DNA of 12,393 nucleotides from JAWXCH01 sp034440595 (GTDB lineage: Bacteria; Planctomycetota; Planctomycetia; Pirellulales; JALHPA01), in NCBI GenBank assembly GCA_034440595.1, contig JAWXCH010000040.1, positions 1-12,393 on the forward strand. Reading direction: 5' to 3'. The position numbers and the translations under genes were made by a program. Shown in pieces: positions 1 through 6,321 of the stretch (within the stretch, counting starts at the first letter, position 1; every line of letters begins with the position of its first letter). The notes under the pieces were generated by a model that made no database searches, was not told the DNA's origin, and saw only the letters and a list, made by a program, of their open reading frames with translations.

Positions 1-573
1 GACCAGCTCTGGGCCGAAGGGTGCAAAGCCGTCAAACGATTTGCCGAGCAACCACTGCCCGCCGGGCTTGCGCTGCTGCCAGTCGCGTGCCGAGACATCG
101 TGCCCGCAGGTGTAGCCCGCGACGTACTCCAGCGCCGACTCGACCGGAATATGCCTGCCACACCGGCCAATGACGGCGACAAGTTCGGCCTCGAAATCTA
201 CCTCTTTACTTAGCTTCGGCAGCACAATTGGATCGCCATGTGCACTAACAGCCGTGGTGAATTTGTTGAACACAACCGGCTCAGGAGGTGGCTGCTTGCC
301 AGTCTCCCGGGCATGGTCGGCGTAGTTCAGCCCGATGCAGATGACCTTGGGAGGATTTGGGACCGGTGCAAGCAGTTTGACCGTGCCGGGATCGATGCCT
401 TTGCCTGTTTTCGCTGCTTGCTCAGCACGCTGGAGTAGTTCCTGGCCACCGGCAAGTAGCTCGTTCATGCCTGTTGGCAGGCTGCTATCGGTAGCGTGCA
501 GGTCGATGTATTGGCCATCGCGCACGGCGGCCACGCGGGTGCCGAGTTCGGTTTGAATGCTGACTAGTCGCAC
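1..573 (-). CDS. Fumarylacetoacetate hydrolase (FAH) family protein, C-terminus cut by window edge
   Basis: This is an open frame of 191 codons that runs off the left edge. The start is a GTG at 573, chosen because GGAG lies 8 nt upstream and no ATG fits the fold. FAH-family enzymes are metal-dependent and act on acylpyruvates, oxaloacetate or ring-cleavage products of aromatic catabolism. Visible hallmarks are GLNYADHA (residues 81-88), the metal ligands Glu128 and Glu130 in DFEAELVAVIG, and Asp159 in GYTCGHDVSARDW. The Glu-to-Asp spacing of 29 matches the family. Lys177 in LLGKSFDGFAP matches the usual active-site lysine. The N-terminal part (1-70) is the small cap domain of longer family members. 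The exact substrate cannot be told from the sequence: it could be an acylpyruvase, an oxaloacetate decarboxylase or a homoprotocatechuate-pathway enzyme. It lies 101 nt downstream of the hybrid kinase on the same strand, so co-transcription is possible but not shown. Confidence 0.92.
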   Translation of the reverse strand, partial: MRLVSIQTELGTRVAAVRDGQYIDLHATDSSLPTGMNELLAGGQELLQRAEQAAKTGKGIDPGTVKLLAPVPNPPKVICIGLNYADHARETGKQPPPEPVVFNKFTTAVSAHGDPIVLPKLSKEVDFEAELVAVIGRCGRHIPVESALEYVAGYTCGHDVSARDWQQRKPGGQWLLGKSFDGFAPFGPELV

Positions 574-584
574 GGGATGGACTC

Positions 585-622
585 CAGAAGCAGGATTTCG
601 TCGGAAGCCTTGTCAGCTTCTG
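585..622. repeat. Inverted repeat in the leader of the FAH-family gene
   Basis: CAGAAGC (585-591) and GCTTCTG (616-622) are perfect 7-nt complementary arms separated by 24 nt. The pair lies in the 101-nt spacer between the hybrid kinase stop and the GTG start of the FAH-family gene. The near arm ends just before the GGAG ribosome site. In RNA it could form a long-loop hairpin next to the ribosome site, or in DNA it could be a widely spaced operator. A 7-nt match at this spacing can also arise by chance. Confidence 0.25.
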
Positions 623-674
623 CTTAAAGGTTATGCCTGCGCATTGTAGCCATCCTGGTCTGCCAGATGGAGTC

Positions 675-2375
675 TTAATCTGACGCAGATACAGCATTGT
701 CTGACACAGGTGCAATTAAACTGGCGACAGCGTGCAGCAATTTCTGCGGGTCAATCGGCTTACATAGGTGGGTCTGAAATCCGGCCTCCAGCGATCGCTG
801 CATATCTTCGGCTCTGGCAAACGCCGTGAGCGCAATCGCCGGCATCTTGGTCGCGTCCCAGCGCAAGCGGATCTCGCGAATCATTTCATACCCATCCTGA
901 ACGGGCATGCCAATGTCCGAAATGATCAGGTCGAAAAGTTGTTCGAGCTGTGACAGCGCTTCGGCGGCCGAGGCGGCAACGACCACCGTTGCACCGGCCT
1001 GTTGCAGCAGTTGCCGAATAATTTCGCGTGCGTCAGCTTCGTCGTCAACTACTAGAATCTGTTTTCCAGCCAGCGATTGCGATTTGAGAAGATCCAGCGA
1101 CAGCGCTTGTCCAGCGGCGGCTTGCTGGGCTGCCGATTCGCTCGGCCGCTCAATAGTCGCCGACTTGCGCGGCAGGCGAACAATGAAAGTGGCCCCCTGC
1201 CCCGGCCCATCACTCGTGCAATGCACGCTGCCACCATGCATCTCCGTCAGTTGGCGAACAATGGATAACCCAAGCCCTAGACCACCCACATGGCGCTTGG
1301 AGGTTTGATCTTCCTGTCGAAAACGGTCGAACACGTACGGCACAAATTCCGGTGCGATTCCCTTGCCATTGTCAGACACGCGAATCTCTATATGAGACTC
1401 GTCCTGCGTCAATGCGATCGCAATCGTTCCTTTGGTAGGGGTAAACTTCACCGAGTTTGATAGCAGATTCCAGACGATCTGTTGCAGACGTGCGGGGTCG
1501 GCCATGATCTCGCCGACCACAGGGTCAATCGCTTGCTTTACGACGATCTGTTTGGCTTCGATTGCCGGAGCCGCCGCTTCCAGTGACGCAGCAATCACGC
1601 CAGATAGCTGGCAAGGAACGATTTCCAGTCGCAGCTTCCCGGAGATGATGCGCGAAATATCCAGCAAGTCTTCGATGATCCGCGTTTGCATTACCGCATT
1701 GCGCTCGATCGTCTCGAGACCTTTTTCCAAGTTTTCTGCATTGCCCGAATTCACTCGCAACAATTGTGCCCAGCCGAGAATTGAAGTCAACGGTGTCCGC
1801 AACTCGTGAGAGAGGTTGGAGAGGAATTCGTCTTTCATACGATTGGCGGCTTGCCGTTCGCGAATCTCGTTCTGCAGCGATTCGTTCACCCGATACAGGT
1901 CCGCAGTACGCGATTCAATCCGCTGCTCCAGGCTCTCATGTGCAAGTCGCAGTTCTTCTTCGGCGCGATTGCGTTCGGCAATTTCACGTTCCAGTTCCAG
2001 CGGATCCTTGAGCGACAACACTTGTGGAATTATCGGAATCAGGGCGATCACTGTGGCCCAGGAGACGATCGCGGTAATCAACTTGATCAGCCCGGCCAGT
2101 CGATACGCGGGCCACCAAAAGATCAGCGCCTCCATCAAGTGTGTGGTGCCACAGGCGAGAATAAACGCGCCGAATAACCAAAAGACACTGCGAAACGGCA
2201 AGTTGCGTTTTACGACCGCAAACCAAATCAGCACCATTGGAATGGCGACGTAGGCACTCCACACGCCGAGGTCTGAAATGATGTGTAGGTAGCCATGTCC
2301 ATCGGTCCAGGTTCCACATTTCCAACGGGGCGGAAAATCGGTCGTATCAAACAACTGGCGGAAAAAGTCAAACAT
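675..2375 (-). CDS. Hybrid sensor histidine kinase with ethylene-receptor-type (ETR1-like) transmembrane sensor and C-terminal receiver
   Basis: This 566-residue inner-membrane kinase has three hydrophobic segments (about 37-56, 66-88, 93-118) that align without gaps to the ethylene-binding domain of Arabidopsis ETR1 at a constant offset of 10. Asp35, Ala41, Tyr42, Ile45, Pro46, Ile72, Cys75 and His79 match ETR1 Asp25, Ala31, Tyr32, Ile35, Pro36, Ile62, Cys65 and His69. The Cys-Gly-Thr-Thr-His motif holds the Cu(I) ligands in ETR1. A charged helical, probably coiled-coil linker (121-180) leads directly to HisKA (SHELRTPL, His190), with no GAF domain between. The ATPase domain has an N box (Asn303, Asn307), DNGKGI (335-340), an F box (349-354) and GLGLGL (365-370). 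The receiver has Asp444/Asp445, phospho-acceptor Asp487, Thr517 and Lys539. All catalytic residues are intact. The start ATG at 2375 is the first in frame and leaves a 34-residue N-terminal stretch like that of bacterial ETR-type kinases. The ligand is inferred from the fold. No dedicated response regulator is adjacent. Confidence 0.93.
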   Translation of the reverse strand: MFDFFRQLFDTTDFPPRWKCGTWTDGHGYLHIISDLGVWSAYVAIPMVLIWFAVVKRNLPFRSVFWLFGAFILACGTTHLMEALIFWWPAYRLAGLIKLITAIVSWATVIALIPIIPQVLSLKDPLELEREIAERNRAEEELRLAHESLEQRIESRTADLYRVNESLQNEIRERQAANRMKDEFLSNLSHELRTPLTSILGWAQLLRVNSGNAENLEKGLETIERNAVMQTRIIEDLLDISRIISGKLRLEIVPCQLSGVIAASLEAAAPAIEAKQIVVKQAIDPVVGEIMADPARLQQIVWNLLSNSVKFTPTKGTIAIALTQDESHIEIRVSDNGKGIAPEFVPYVFDRFRQEDQTSKRHVGGLGLGLSIVRQLTEMHGGSVHCTSDGPGQGATFIVRLPRKSATIERPSESAAQQAAAGQALSLDLLKSQSLAGKQILVVDDEADAREIIRQLLQQAGATVVVAASAAEALSQLEQLFDLIISDIGMPVQDGYEMIREIRLRWDATKMPAIALTAFARAEDMQRSLEAGFQTHLCKPIDPQKLLHAVASLIAPVSDNAVSASD

Positions 2376-2411
2376 GGAAACTGTCCGTTAAAAGGTCGAA
2401 TCGTGGATCCT

Positions 2412-2443
2412 ATTGTGACCACTGGACTGGAACATTGTCCAGT
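2412..2443 (-). promoter_or_regulatory. Possible promoter/operator of the ethylene-receptor-type kinase: 7-nt inverted repeat
   Basis: ACTGGAC (2421-2427) and GTCCAGT (2437-2443) form a perfect inverted repeat with a 9-nt spacer, 46-68 nt upstream of the kinase ATG. Read on the minus strand, TGGACA (2441-2436) resembles a -35 box, and CACAAT (2417-2412) lies 18 nt further on as a weak -10 box. If these are the promoter, the palindrome covers the -35 box and spacer, the usual place for a repressor or activator dimer. The palindrome is directly visible; the promoter assignment is a guess from weak hexamers. Confidence 0.3.
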
Positions 2444-2514
2444 AATTTCGGAAGCCAGCGTGGAGATACGAAGTAGCCGATTTCTCACGCCAAAACCCTG
2501 AGCGGAGAGAATCG

Positions 2515-2531
2515 CATAGCGCGATGCTATG
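2515..2531. repeat. Short hairpin at the 3' end of the methyltransferase gene
   Basis: CATAGC (2515-2520) and GCTATG (2526-2531) are perfect 6-nt arms around a 5-nt loop. The structure overlaps the TAG stop codon of the methyltransferase gene (2529-2527). No run of T follows on the minus strand, so it is not a standard intrinsic terminator, but it could mark or stabilise the transcript end. Confidence 0.3.
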
Positions 2532-3588
2532 GTAGATCGATACGGCGGATTCCGATTGCGGTCACTTCGTTCTTATTGCTCCCCAAACGTCGCAGCAGAA
2601 AGTCTTCACTGTAAGTATCCAACAAGACCTTTAGCGGCTGCAGAATCTGGTAATCGTCGGCTCCGCGAAACTTAATTGTCACGCAGTACTGTCGGCACCA
2701 ACCATGCTGTAACCAGTTTTGCAGCAGCTCCATAATCCGCTGCGGAAAGGCAATGATATCGCTCAGCAGCCAGTCCACAGTGGCGGGTGGCTGATAGCGA
2801 AATGCGTCCGCCTGTAGAAACTCGACCTGTGGGTTATTCATCAAATCGGCACGCAGTTCACTGCGGTCAATCGCAGTGACTGCAGCACCTGATTGCACAG
2901 CTAGCCAGGTCCAACTGCCGGGACAAGCGCCAAGGTCAACACACGTTTCACCCGGTTGAACCGACTGACCGTAGAGTTGCCACGCTTCGGCCAGTTTGGC
3001 AAAGGCCCGAGCTGGCGCCTGTTCGTTTGCCGGGATCAGAATTTCTCCACCCGCGAATCGCGACATCGACCGCCGCAGTTGCCAGCGCGTTTCCGCACCG
3101 GCCAATGAAATATATCCTGCAACCGGCGTTGTCAGTGCGACCTGGATCAGTGCTTCATCGGTTTGCCAACGCGCCGCATCGTCGGTAACCAGAGAGCGAA
3201 GCAGGCGGCGCTGCTTCTTTTTTAAGATTTCAAGAACTGCACCGCGAATCAGCTCGCAACGACCGCGTGAGGGGGCGTCGTCGGTATCAAATAGTCCGTA
3301 AATGTGCAGCCGCCAGGGGGATTGATGCTCGGCTAATTTCTCAATCAACCAAATGGCGACAAGCTGTCCCCACTGCTTGACCGATTCTGCCTGCACTGCA
3401 ACCGGATCGGGGACAGTTTGGTTGCAGAACACGACGGACGGGGGCAACTCGGCATCGCTGGCAGATAGTTTACTGGTGATCCAGCCAGGGCGAACTGCGG
3501 AATGTTGCGAGCCGGGAAACTCCGCTGCCAATTCGTCTTGTAGCGCCGCTTGCCAATCAGGGTGAACAATATGCAATCGCGTGGACAT
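2527..3588 (-). CDS. RlmM/FtsJ-like SAM-dependent RNA 2'-O-ribose methyltransferase
   Basis: The 353-residue product resembles Escherichia coli RlmM (about 366 residues), which 2'-O-methylates C2498 of 23S rRNA. The C-terminal half is an FtsJ-type Rossmann methyltransferase. Its SAM-binding motif is DLGACPGSWTWLA (218-230), almost identical to the DLGACPGGWT of RlmM. The catalytic tetrad K-D-K-E of this class appears as Lys198 (AFAKLAEAW), Asp277 (WLLSDII), Lys306 (VTIKFRG) and Glu341 (NKNEVTAIG). The N-terminal half (1-185) is more divergent and should hold the RNA-binding THUMP-like part; residues 120-131 are a basic patch (ILKKKQRRLLRS). The ATG at 3588 is first in frame; upstream there is only a weak CAGG. 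The RlmM-like fold is secure. The exact target nucleotide is inferred from family resemblance, so no gene symbol is given. Confidence 0.85.
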   Translation of the reverse strand: MSTRLHIVHPDWQAALQDELAAEFPGSQHSAVRPGWITSKLSASDAELPPSVVFCNQTVPDPVAVQAESVKQWGQLVAIWLIEKLAEHQSPWRLHIYGLFDTDDAPSRGRCELIRGAVLEILKKKQRRLLRSLVTDDAARWQTDEALIQVALTTPVAGYISLAGAETRWQLRRSMSRFAGGEILIPANEQAPARAFAKLAEAWQLYGQSVQPGETCVDLGACPGSWTWLAVQSGAAVTAIDRSELRADLMNNPQVEFLQADAFRYQPPATVDWLLSDIIAFPQRIMELLQNWLQHGWCRQYCVTIKFRGADDYQILQPLKVLLDTYSEDFLLRRLGSNKNEVTAIGIRRIDLP

Positions 3589-3631
3589 GCCGTGCCTGAG
3601 TAAGTCTGATTCTACGATTTAAATTCTTTAC

Positions 3632-3662
3632 CGCAGAGGGCACGGAGCAGAACGCAGAGAAG
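3632..3662 (+). repeat. Purine-rich CGCAGAGG-type spacer repeat
   Basis: The stretch begins CGCAGAGGGCACGGAG and repeats CGCAGAG at its end. The same opening word, CGCAGAGG, starts the hexanucleotide repeat at 7858. It lies in the 267-nt spacer between the methyltransferase start (3588) and the exported protein stop (3856). It looks like non-coding repetitive filler; no function is visible. Confidence 0.4.
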
Positions 3663-3735
3663 AAACTTGCTCCTATCCAGTTCATACCGTTCATCCGTGT
3701 TCCTTCTGCCTCTTTTCATTTAAATTATTAAACAA

Positions 3736-3762
3736 GGATGGACAGGATGAGCAGGATACGCA
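3736..3762 (+). repeat. Three imperfect tandem 9-mers (GGATGGACA type)
   Basis: Three consecutive 9-nt units, GGATGGACA, GGATGAGCA and GGATACGCA, share GGAT at the start and CA at the end. They lie 12 nt before the two-hairpin element at 3774. The run is short and degenerate and in non-coding spacer. Confidence 0.5.
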
Positions 3763-3773
3763 CATAACCCGTC

Positions 3774-3836
3774 GCAACGCACATTGCCCTCACCCGTCGC
3801 TGGGGCGACGACCTCTCCCGGTGGGAGAGGTGAAAA
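3774..3836 (+). repeat. Two-hairpin repeat element, copy 1
   Basis: The core from 3787 reads CCCTCACC and then forms two adjacent perfect stem-loops. The first is CGTCGC-TGGG-GCGACG (3795-3810). The second is ACCTCTCCC-GGT-GGGAGAGGT (3811-3831), followed by GAAAA. The preceding GCAACGCACATTG (from 3774) also resembles the lead-in of copy 3. Copies with the same order occur at 5434 and 5590. This copy ends 19 nt past the stop codon of the exported protein gene, a position typical of REP-like elements. No T-run follows on the minus strand, so it is not a classical terminator. Confidence 0.85.
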
Positions 3837-3855
3837 TCCCGCCTCGAAGCCGAAT

Positions 3856-5340
3856 TTAGATTTCTATATCGACTTCTGGCAGCATCAATGAATCATTGGA
3901 CGAGCCGCCTGAAGATTGTACAGGAGGTGCAGCATTGTTTGCAGGGGCGCGCAGTCGGCCAAAAAACCCGCGACGCTGCGGAGGAGGCTGAACTGTCTCA
4001 TAAGATGGTTGCGCTGTCGCGGCTGCTGGTTGGGCTGGCGGGGTGGGATTCTGACCATATGGGGAAGTCGGCGAGTACTGCCCTGGCTGAATGCTTGAAC
4101 TGCTCGGCTCGTAATGGCCGGCCGGTGTCACATTCGACGGAGACTGGTCGGGCATGTTCCAACTGCTCTGCGTGTTGTAACTACCTACCGCCGGATCGGT
4201 CGTGCTGCCTGGATAGCTATTAGGTGGCCCGTAGTACTGATTCGCAGGTACCGCAGGTGCTACCCCATTGCTTGGATAACTGCTGTTTGGATAGGGATTG
4301 TTTTGAAAATTGCCTTGCGGAGCTGTGTTATTCGGGGGCGGATAACCGGGCGTTGGGTAGCCAGCAGCCGGATTCGTGGCCGGCTGACCGTACGATGCTG
4401 GCCCGTAAGTTGGCTCGGGCGTGTAACCCGTGCCAGGGGCAGTCATGCCGACCGGTGGTGGACTTCCGGGCGGTTGTCCGGGCACGTTGAACTGCAGGTT
4501 TGGATCGGCCAGATCGACATCGGGGAAGCCAGGAATCTCTGGCTTGACCCACAGGTTGTTCTGCTCTGCCGGCAACGAGTTGATCAGCCATGAAGCAACA
4601 GTGATCGTAAACCGCATATTGGTCATCGGCCAATCGATTTCGATTTTGCGCGGCAGATTCACGCCCGACAGGCCATCGCGAATGTGGTCCGAAGTGGTTG
4701 CCGTGGCCAGCCGATCGCCACGCGCGTTGTAGAGGTTCTGTTGCAGGACCAAGGCCTTCGACTCGTCGACGATGGTCGTCTTGACCAATTCGCCACCGGT
4801 GGTCTGGATGCGCGATTTGATTTCGATCCGCCCTTTGCCGATCGGTGCATGCCCTTCGATTCTTTCGTTCGGGCCAAAGGTCGGAATTCCAAATGCATCG
4901 ATTAGCCAATCGGCATCCACCGGCATGATGGATCGAACTGCACTACCCGCAAACTGATCGTGGCGGCAGACGTAGGTGGCTTTTGGTTCTGCCTTGGCGA
5001 TCCAAACCCAGAATATTTCATCGTTGCTGCCGATATCGACCTGATCGCCCAACATCATCGCTCGTGCGCGAAGTCGAAATCGCCGCTGTCGTTCAAAGGC
5101 AATTTCCGACTGAAACGGCGGCGCACCAGGAAAGCTGATACTCGCCTGAGTAGCTCGTGCGTTTTGAACGCGATCGCTGTTGTCTTTTACCGCACGCACG
5201 ACCTGATCGAGTGTCGCCGCTTGTGGCAAGATCACCGGAATCGGCGGCCCTGCCGACCGCAACATCCAAGGACACTGTGCTCCACCGGCACTGACCAGCA
5301 ACACTAATAACGCCAGCGAGAGGAGCGGTTTGCGATGCAT
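3856..5340 (-). CDS. Exported protein with LolA-like N-terminal domain and long Pro/Tyr/Asn-rich tail, function unknown
   Basis: The 494-residue product starts with a signal peptide: basic residues His2-Arg3-Lys4, then a hydrophobic core (about 5-19) ending in SAGGAQ before Cys23. The residues before Cys23 (GAQC) do not fit a normal lipobox, so lipidation is uncertain. Residues about 40-265 form a globular part whose alternating strands (SEIAFERQRRFRLRARAMM, then DIGSNDEIFWVWI) suggest a LolA/LolB-like lipoprotein-carrier fold; this is a fold guess only. Residues about 285-455 are low complexity, rich in Pro, Gly, Tyr, Asn, Ser and Gln, with repeated GYP, YGP and SYP steps. A basic RRGFFGRLR (456-464) and an acidic end follow. 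The tail suggests a disordered, surface or envelope-exposed extension. The ATG at 5340 is required to keep the signal peptide; no clear ribosome site precedes it. Large frames on the opposite strand here are shadows of the biased tail. Confidence 0.85.
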   Translation of the reverse strand: MHRKPLLSLALLVLLVSAGGAQCPWMLRSAGPPIPVILPQAATLDQVVRAVKDNSDRVQNARATQASISFPGAPPFQSEIAFERQRRFRLRARAMMLGDQVDIGSNDEIFWVWIAKAEPKATYVCRHDQFAGSAVRSIMPVDADWLIDAFGIPTFGPNERIEGHAPIGKGRIEIKSRIQTTGGELVKTTIVDESKALVLQQNLYNARGDRLATATTSDHIRDGLSGVNLPRKIEIDWPMTNMRFTITVASWLINSLPAEQNNLWVKPEIPGFPDVDLADPNLQFNVPGQPPGSPPPVGMTAPGTGYTPEPTYGPASYGQPATNPAAGYPTPGYPPPNNTAPQGNFQNNPYPNSSYPSNGVAPAVPANQYYGPPNSYPGSTTDPAVGSYNTQSSWNMPDQSPSNVTPAGHYEPSSSSIQPGQYSPTSPYGQNPTPPAQPAAATAQPSYETVQPPPQRRGFFGRLRAPANNAAPPVQSSGGSSNDSLMLPEVDIEI

Positions 5341-5384
5341 AGCCGGTTGCGGTTAAAGATTAAGATTGATTCGATCTAAATTCA

Positions 5385-5482
5385 CACTGGCAGAGCCAGT
5401 GGCACACAGTCGACATTACTGCATCGCAAACTACCCTCACCCGTCGCTGGGGCGACGACCTCTCCCAGAGGGAGAGGTGAAA
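5385..5482 (+). repeat. Composite repeat unit A, containing two-hairpin element copy 2
   Basis: The unit opens with the palindrome CACTGGC-AGA-GCCAGTG (5385-5401). It then has GCACACAGTCGACATTACTG and the lead-in GCATCGCAAACTA, and ends with the two-hairpin core (5434-5482). The core hairpins are CGTCGC-TGGG-GCGACG (5442-5457) and ACCTCTCCC-AGA-GGGAGAGGT (5458-5478). Unit B, 156 nt further on, repeats the whole order with few changes. It lies upstream of the exported protein's start (5340), within the 321-nt spacer 5341-5661. I see no other feature in that spacer. Confidence 0.88.
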
Positions 5483-5540
5483 CTTCTTGCCCTATGGCAC
5501 TTCAAAACTTTCCGCGCGATCAACCCTTGCACTTCATTTG

Positions 5541-5644
5541 CACTGGCAAAGCCAGTGGCACACTGTCGAAATTACTGCATCGCACATTACCCTCACCCGT
5601 CGCTGGGGCGACGACCTCTCCCGCTGCGCGGGAGAGGTGAAAAT
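5541..5644 (+). repeat. Composite repeat unit B, containing two-hairpin element copy 3
   Basis: The unit opens with CACTGGC-AAA-GCCAGTG (5541-5557), continues GCACACTGTCGAAATTACTG, and ends with the two-hairpin core (5590-5644). The core hairpins are CGTCGC-TGGG-GCGACG (5598-5613) and a longer one, ACCTCTCCCGC-TGC-GCGGGAGAGGT (5614-5638). Its stem is two base pairs longer than in copies 1 and 2, with both sides changed together. The unit ends 17 nt past the stop codon of the 163-residue hypothetical gene, close to the 19-nt distance of copy 1 from its own upstream gene. Confidence 0.88.
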
Positions 5645-5661
5645 GCTGCTGCGTGATTTGT

Positions 5662-6153
5662 TTACGACGCATCGGCAAATAACAGCCGCGCTAGTTCTTG
5701 CTGGATCTCTTGAATTCGCACTTCGTCTGGTGTCACCACACGAACGCGATAATCGGTCTCTTTACGCGGGCAATACAACACCATCGTCTCACCCGCCGGT
5801 TCGGCCGGTTCTGTATCTTCCAGTCGCAGCACTCGCCGCCGTATCAACAGCAGCGTCAATACGTAACGCAGGTCCGATTGTTCCGGCTCATTCTCCAGAT
5901 CCTCAAACAATTGCAGCATCACATCGTTGGGTGCCCAATGAAATTTTTTGGCATCGCTGGTGGGAACTTGCGACTTCCACCAGCCAACTGTGTCTGCCGG
6001 GGGGCCTTGCCAGACTTCGCCACTAAAATCCTCGCGCACGATCTGCGAACCGGATGAACGGAGGACGGAGTAAAATACTTCGCCCGGCTTCAACTCACGT
6101 TGCGAGACGGCGCAGTGACGGGTCCCTCGTTGAATGTCGTAGTCCATTAACAT
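5662..6153 (-). CDS. Conserved-looking hypothetical protein, 163 residues, probably planctomycete-specific
   Basis: I do not recognise a named domain. The product is soluble, with no signal peptide or membrane segment. It begins MLMDYDIQRGTRHCAVSQ, followed by ELKPGEVFYSVL, a pattern like a small Cys-containing N-terminal motif with a single Cys (residue 14). A central Trp-rich part reads GWWKSQVP and then WAPNDVMLQLFEDLE. A hydrophobic, basic segment follows (RYVLTLLLIRRRVLRLED), then a short beta-rich end (MVLYCPRKETDYRVRVV) with a second Cys and a final helix. The composition and wobble pattern look coding, and it resembles a hypothetical family I associate with planctomycetes (recollection, not a search). 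I chose the ATG at 6153, 8 nt after GGA, over an in-frame GTG directly before it. The next gene upstream on this strand ends 168 nt away; that 165-nt spacer holds only GC-rich short repeats. Confidence 0.8.
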   Translation of the reverse strand: MLMDYDIQRGTRHCAVSQRELKPGEVFYSVLRSSGSQIVREDFSGEVWQGPPADTVGWWKSQVPTSDAKKFHWAPNDVMLQLFEDLENEPEQSDLRYVLTLLLIRRRVLRLEDTEPAEPAGETMVLYCPRKETDYRVRVVTPDEVRIQEIQQELARLLFADAS

Positions 6154-6321
6154 CACTTCTGTCCGTGCTCCCTAAATACGCGCAGCCGCGCCAAGGGGTG
6201 GTTCGTCGGCGCGCGCAAACTCCGCGCGGCGGGCAATAGTATTGCAATCGATCAGACCACTCAAGGTGAGTTTCCGCCGTGCTAGCACCGCTAGCGTGGC
6301 CAGCGTGAGAAGCAGCGTGAT

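Noticed and set aside
907..2253. Several antisense frames of 120-145 codons inside the hybrid kinase
   Set aside because: They are Ser/Arg/Ala-rich shadows opposite a gene with complete kinase and receiver motifs.
4114..4909. Long open frames in other phases within the exported protein gene
   Set aside because: They arise from the Pro/Gly/Tyr/Asn codon bias of the tail and lack any motif; the signal peptide and ordered domain are in the chosen frame.
3774..5644. CRISPR array
   Set aside because: Only three copies, spaced 156 nt and about 1.6 kb apart, with internal hairpins and no regular spacers or cas genes.
5366..5656. Open frame of 96 codons with an internally repeated peptide
   Set aside because: The peptide repeat is just the translation of composite units A and B, whose conserved feature is base pairing, not protein sequence.
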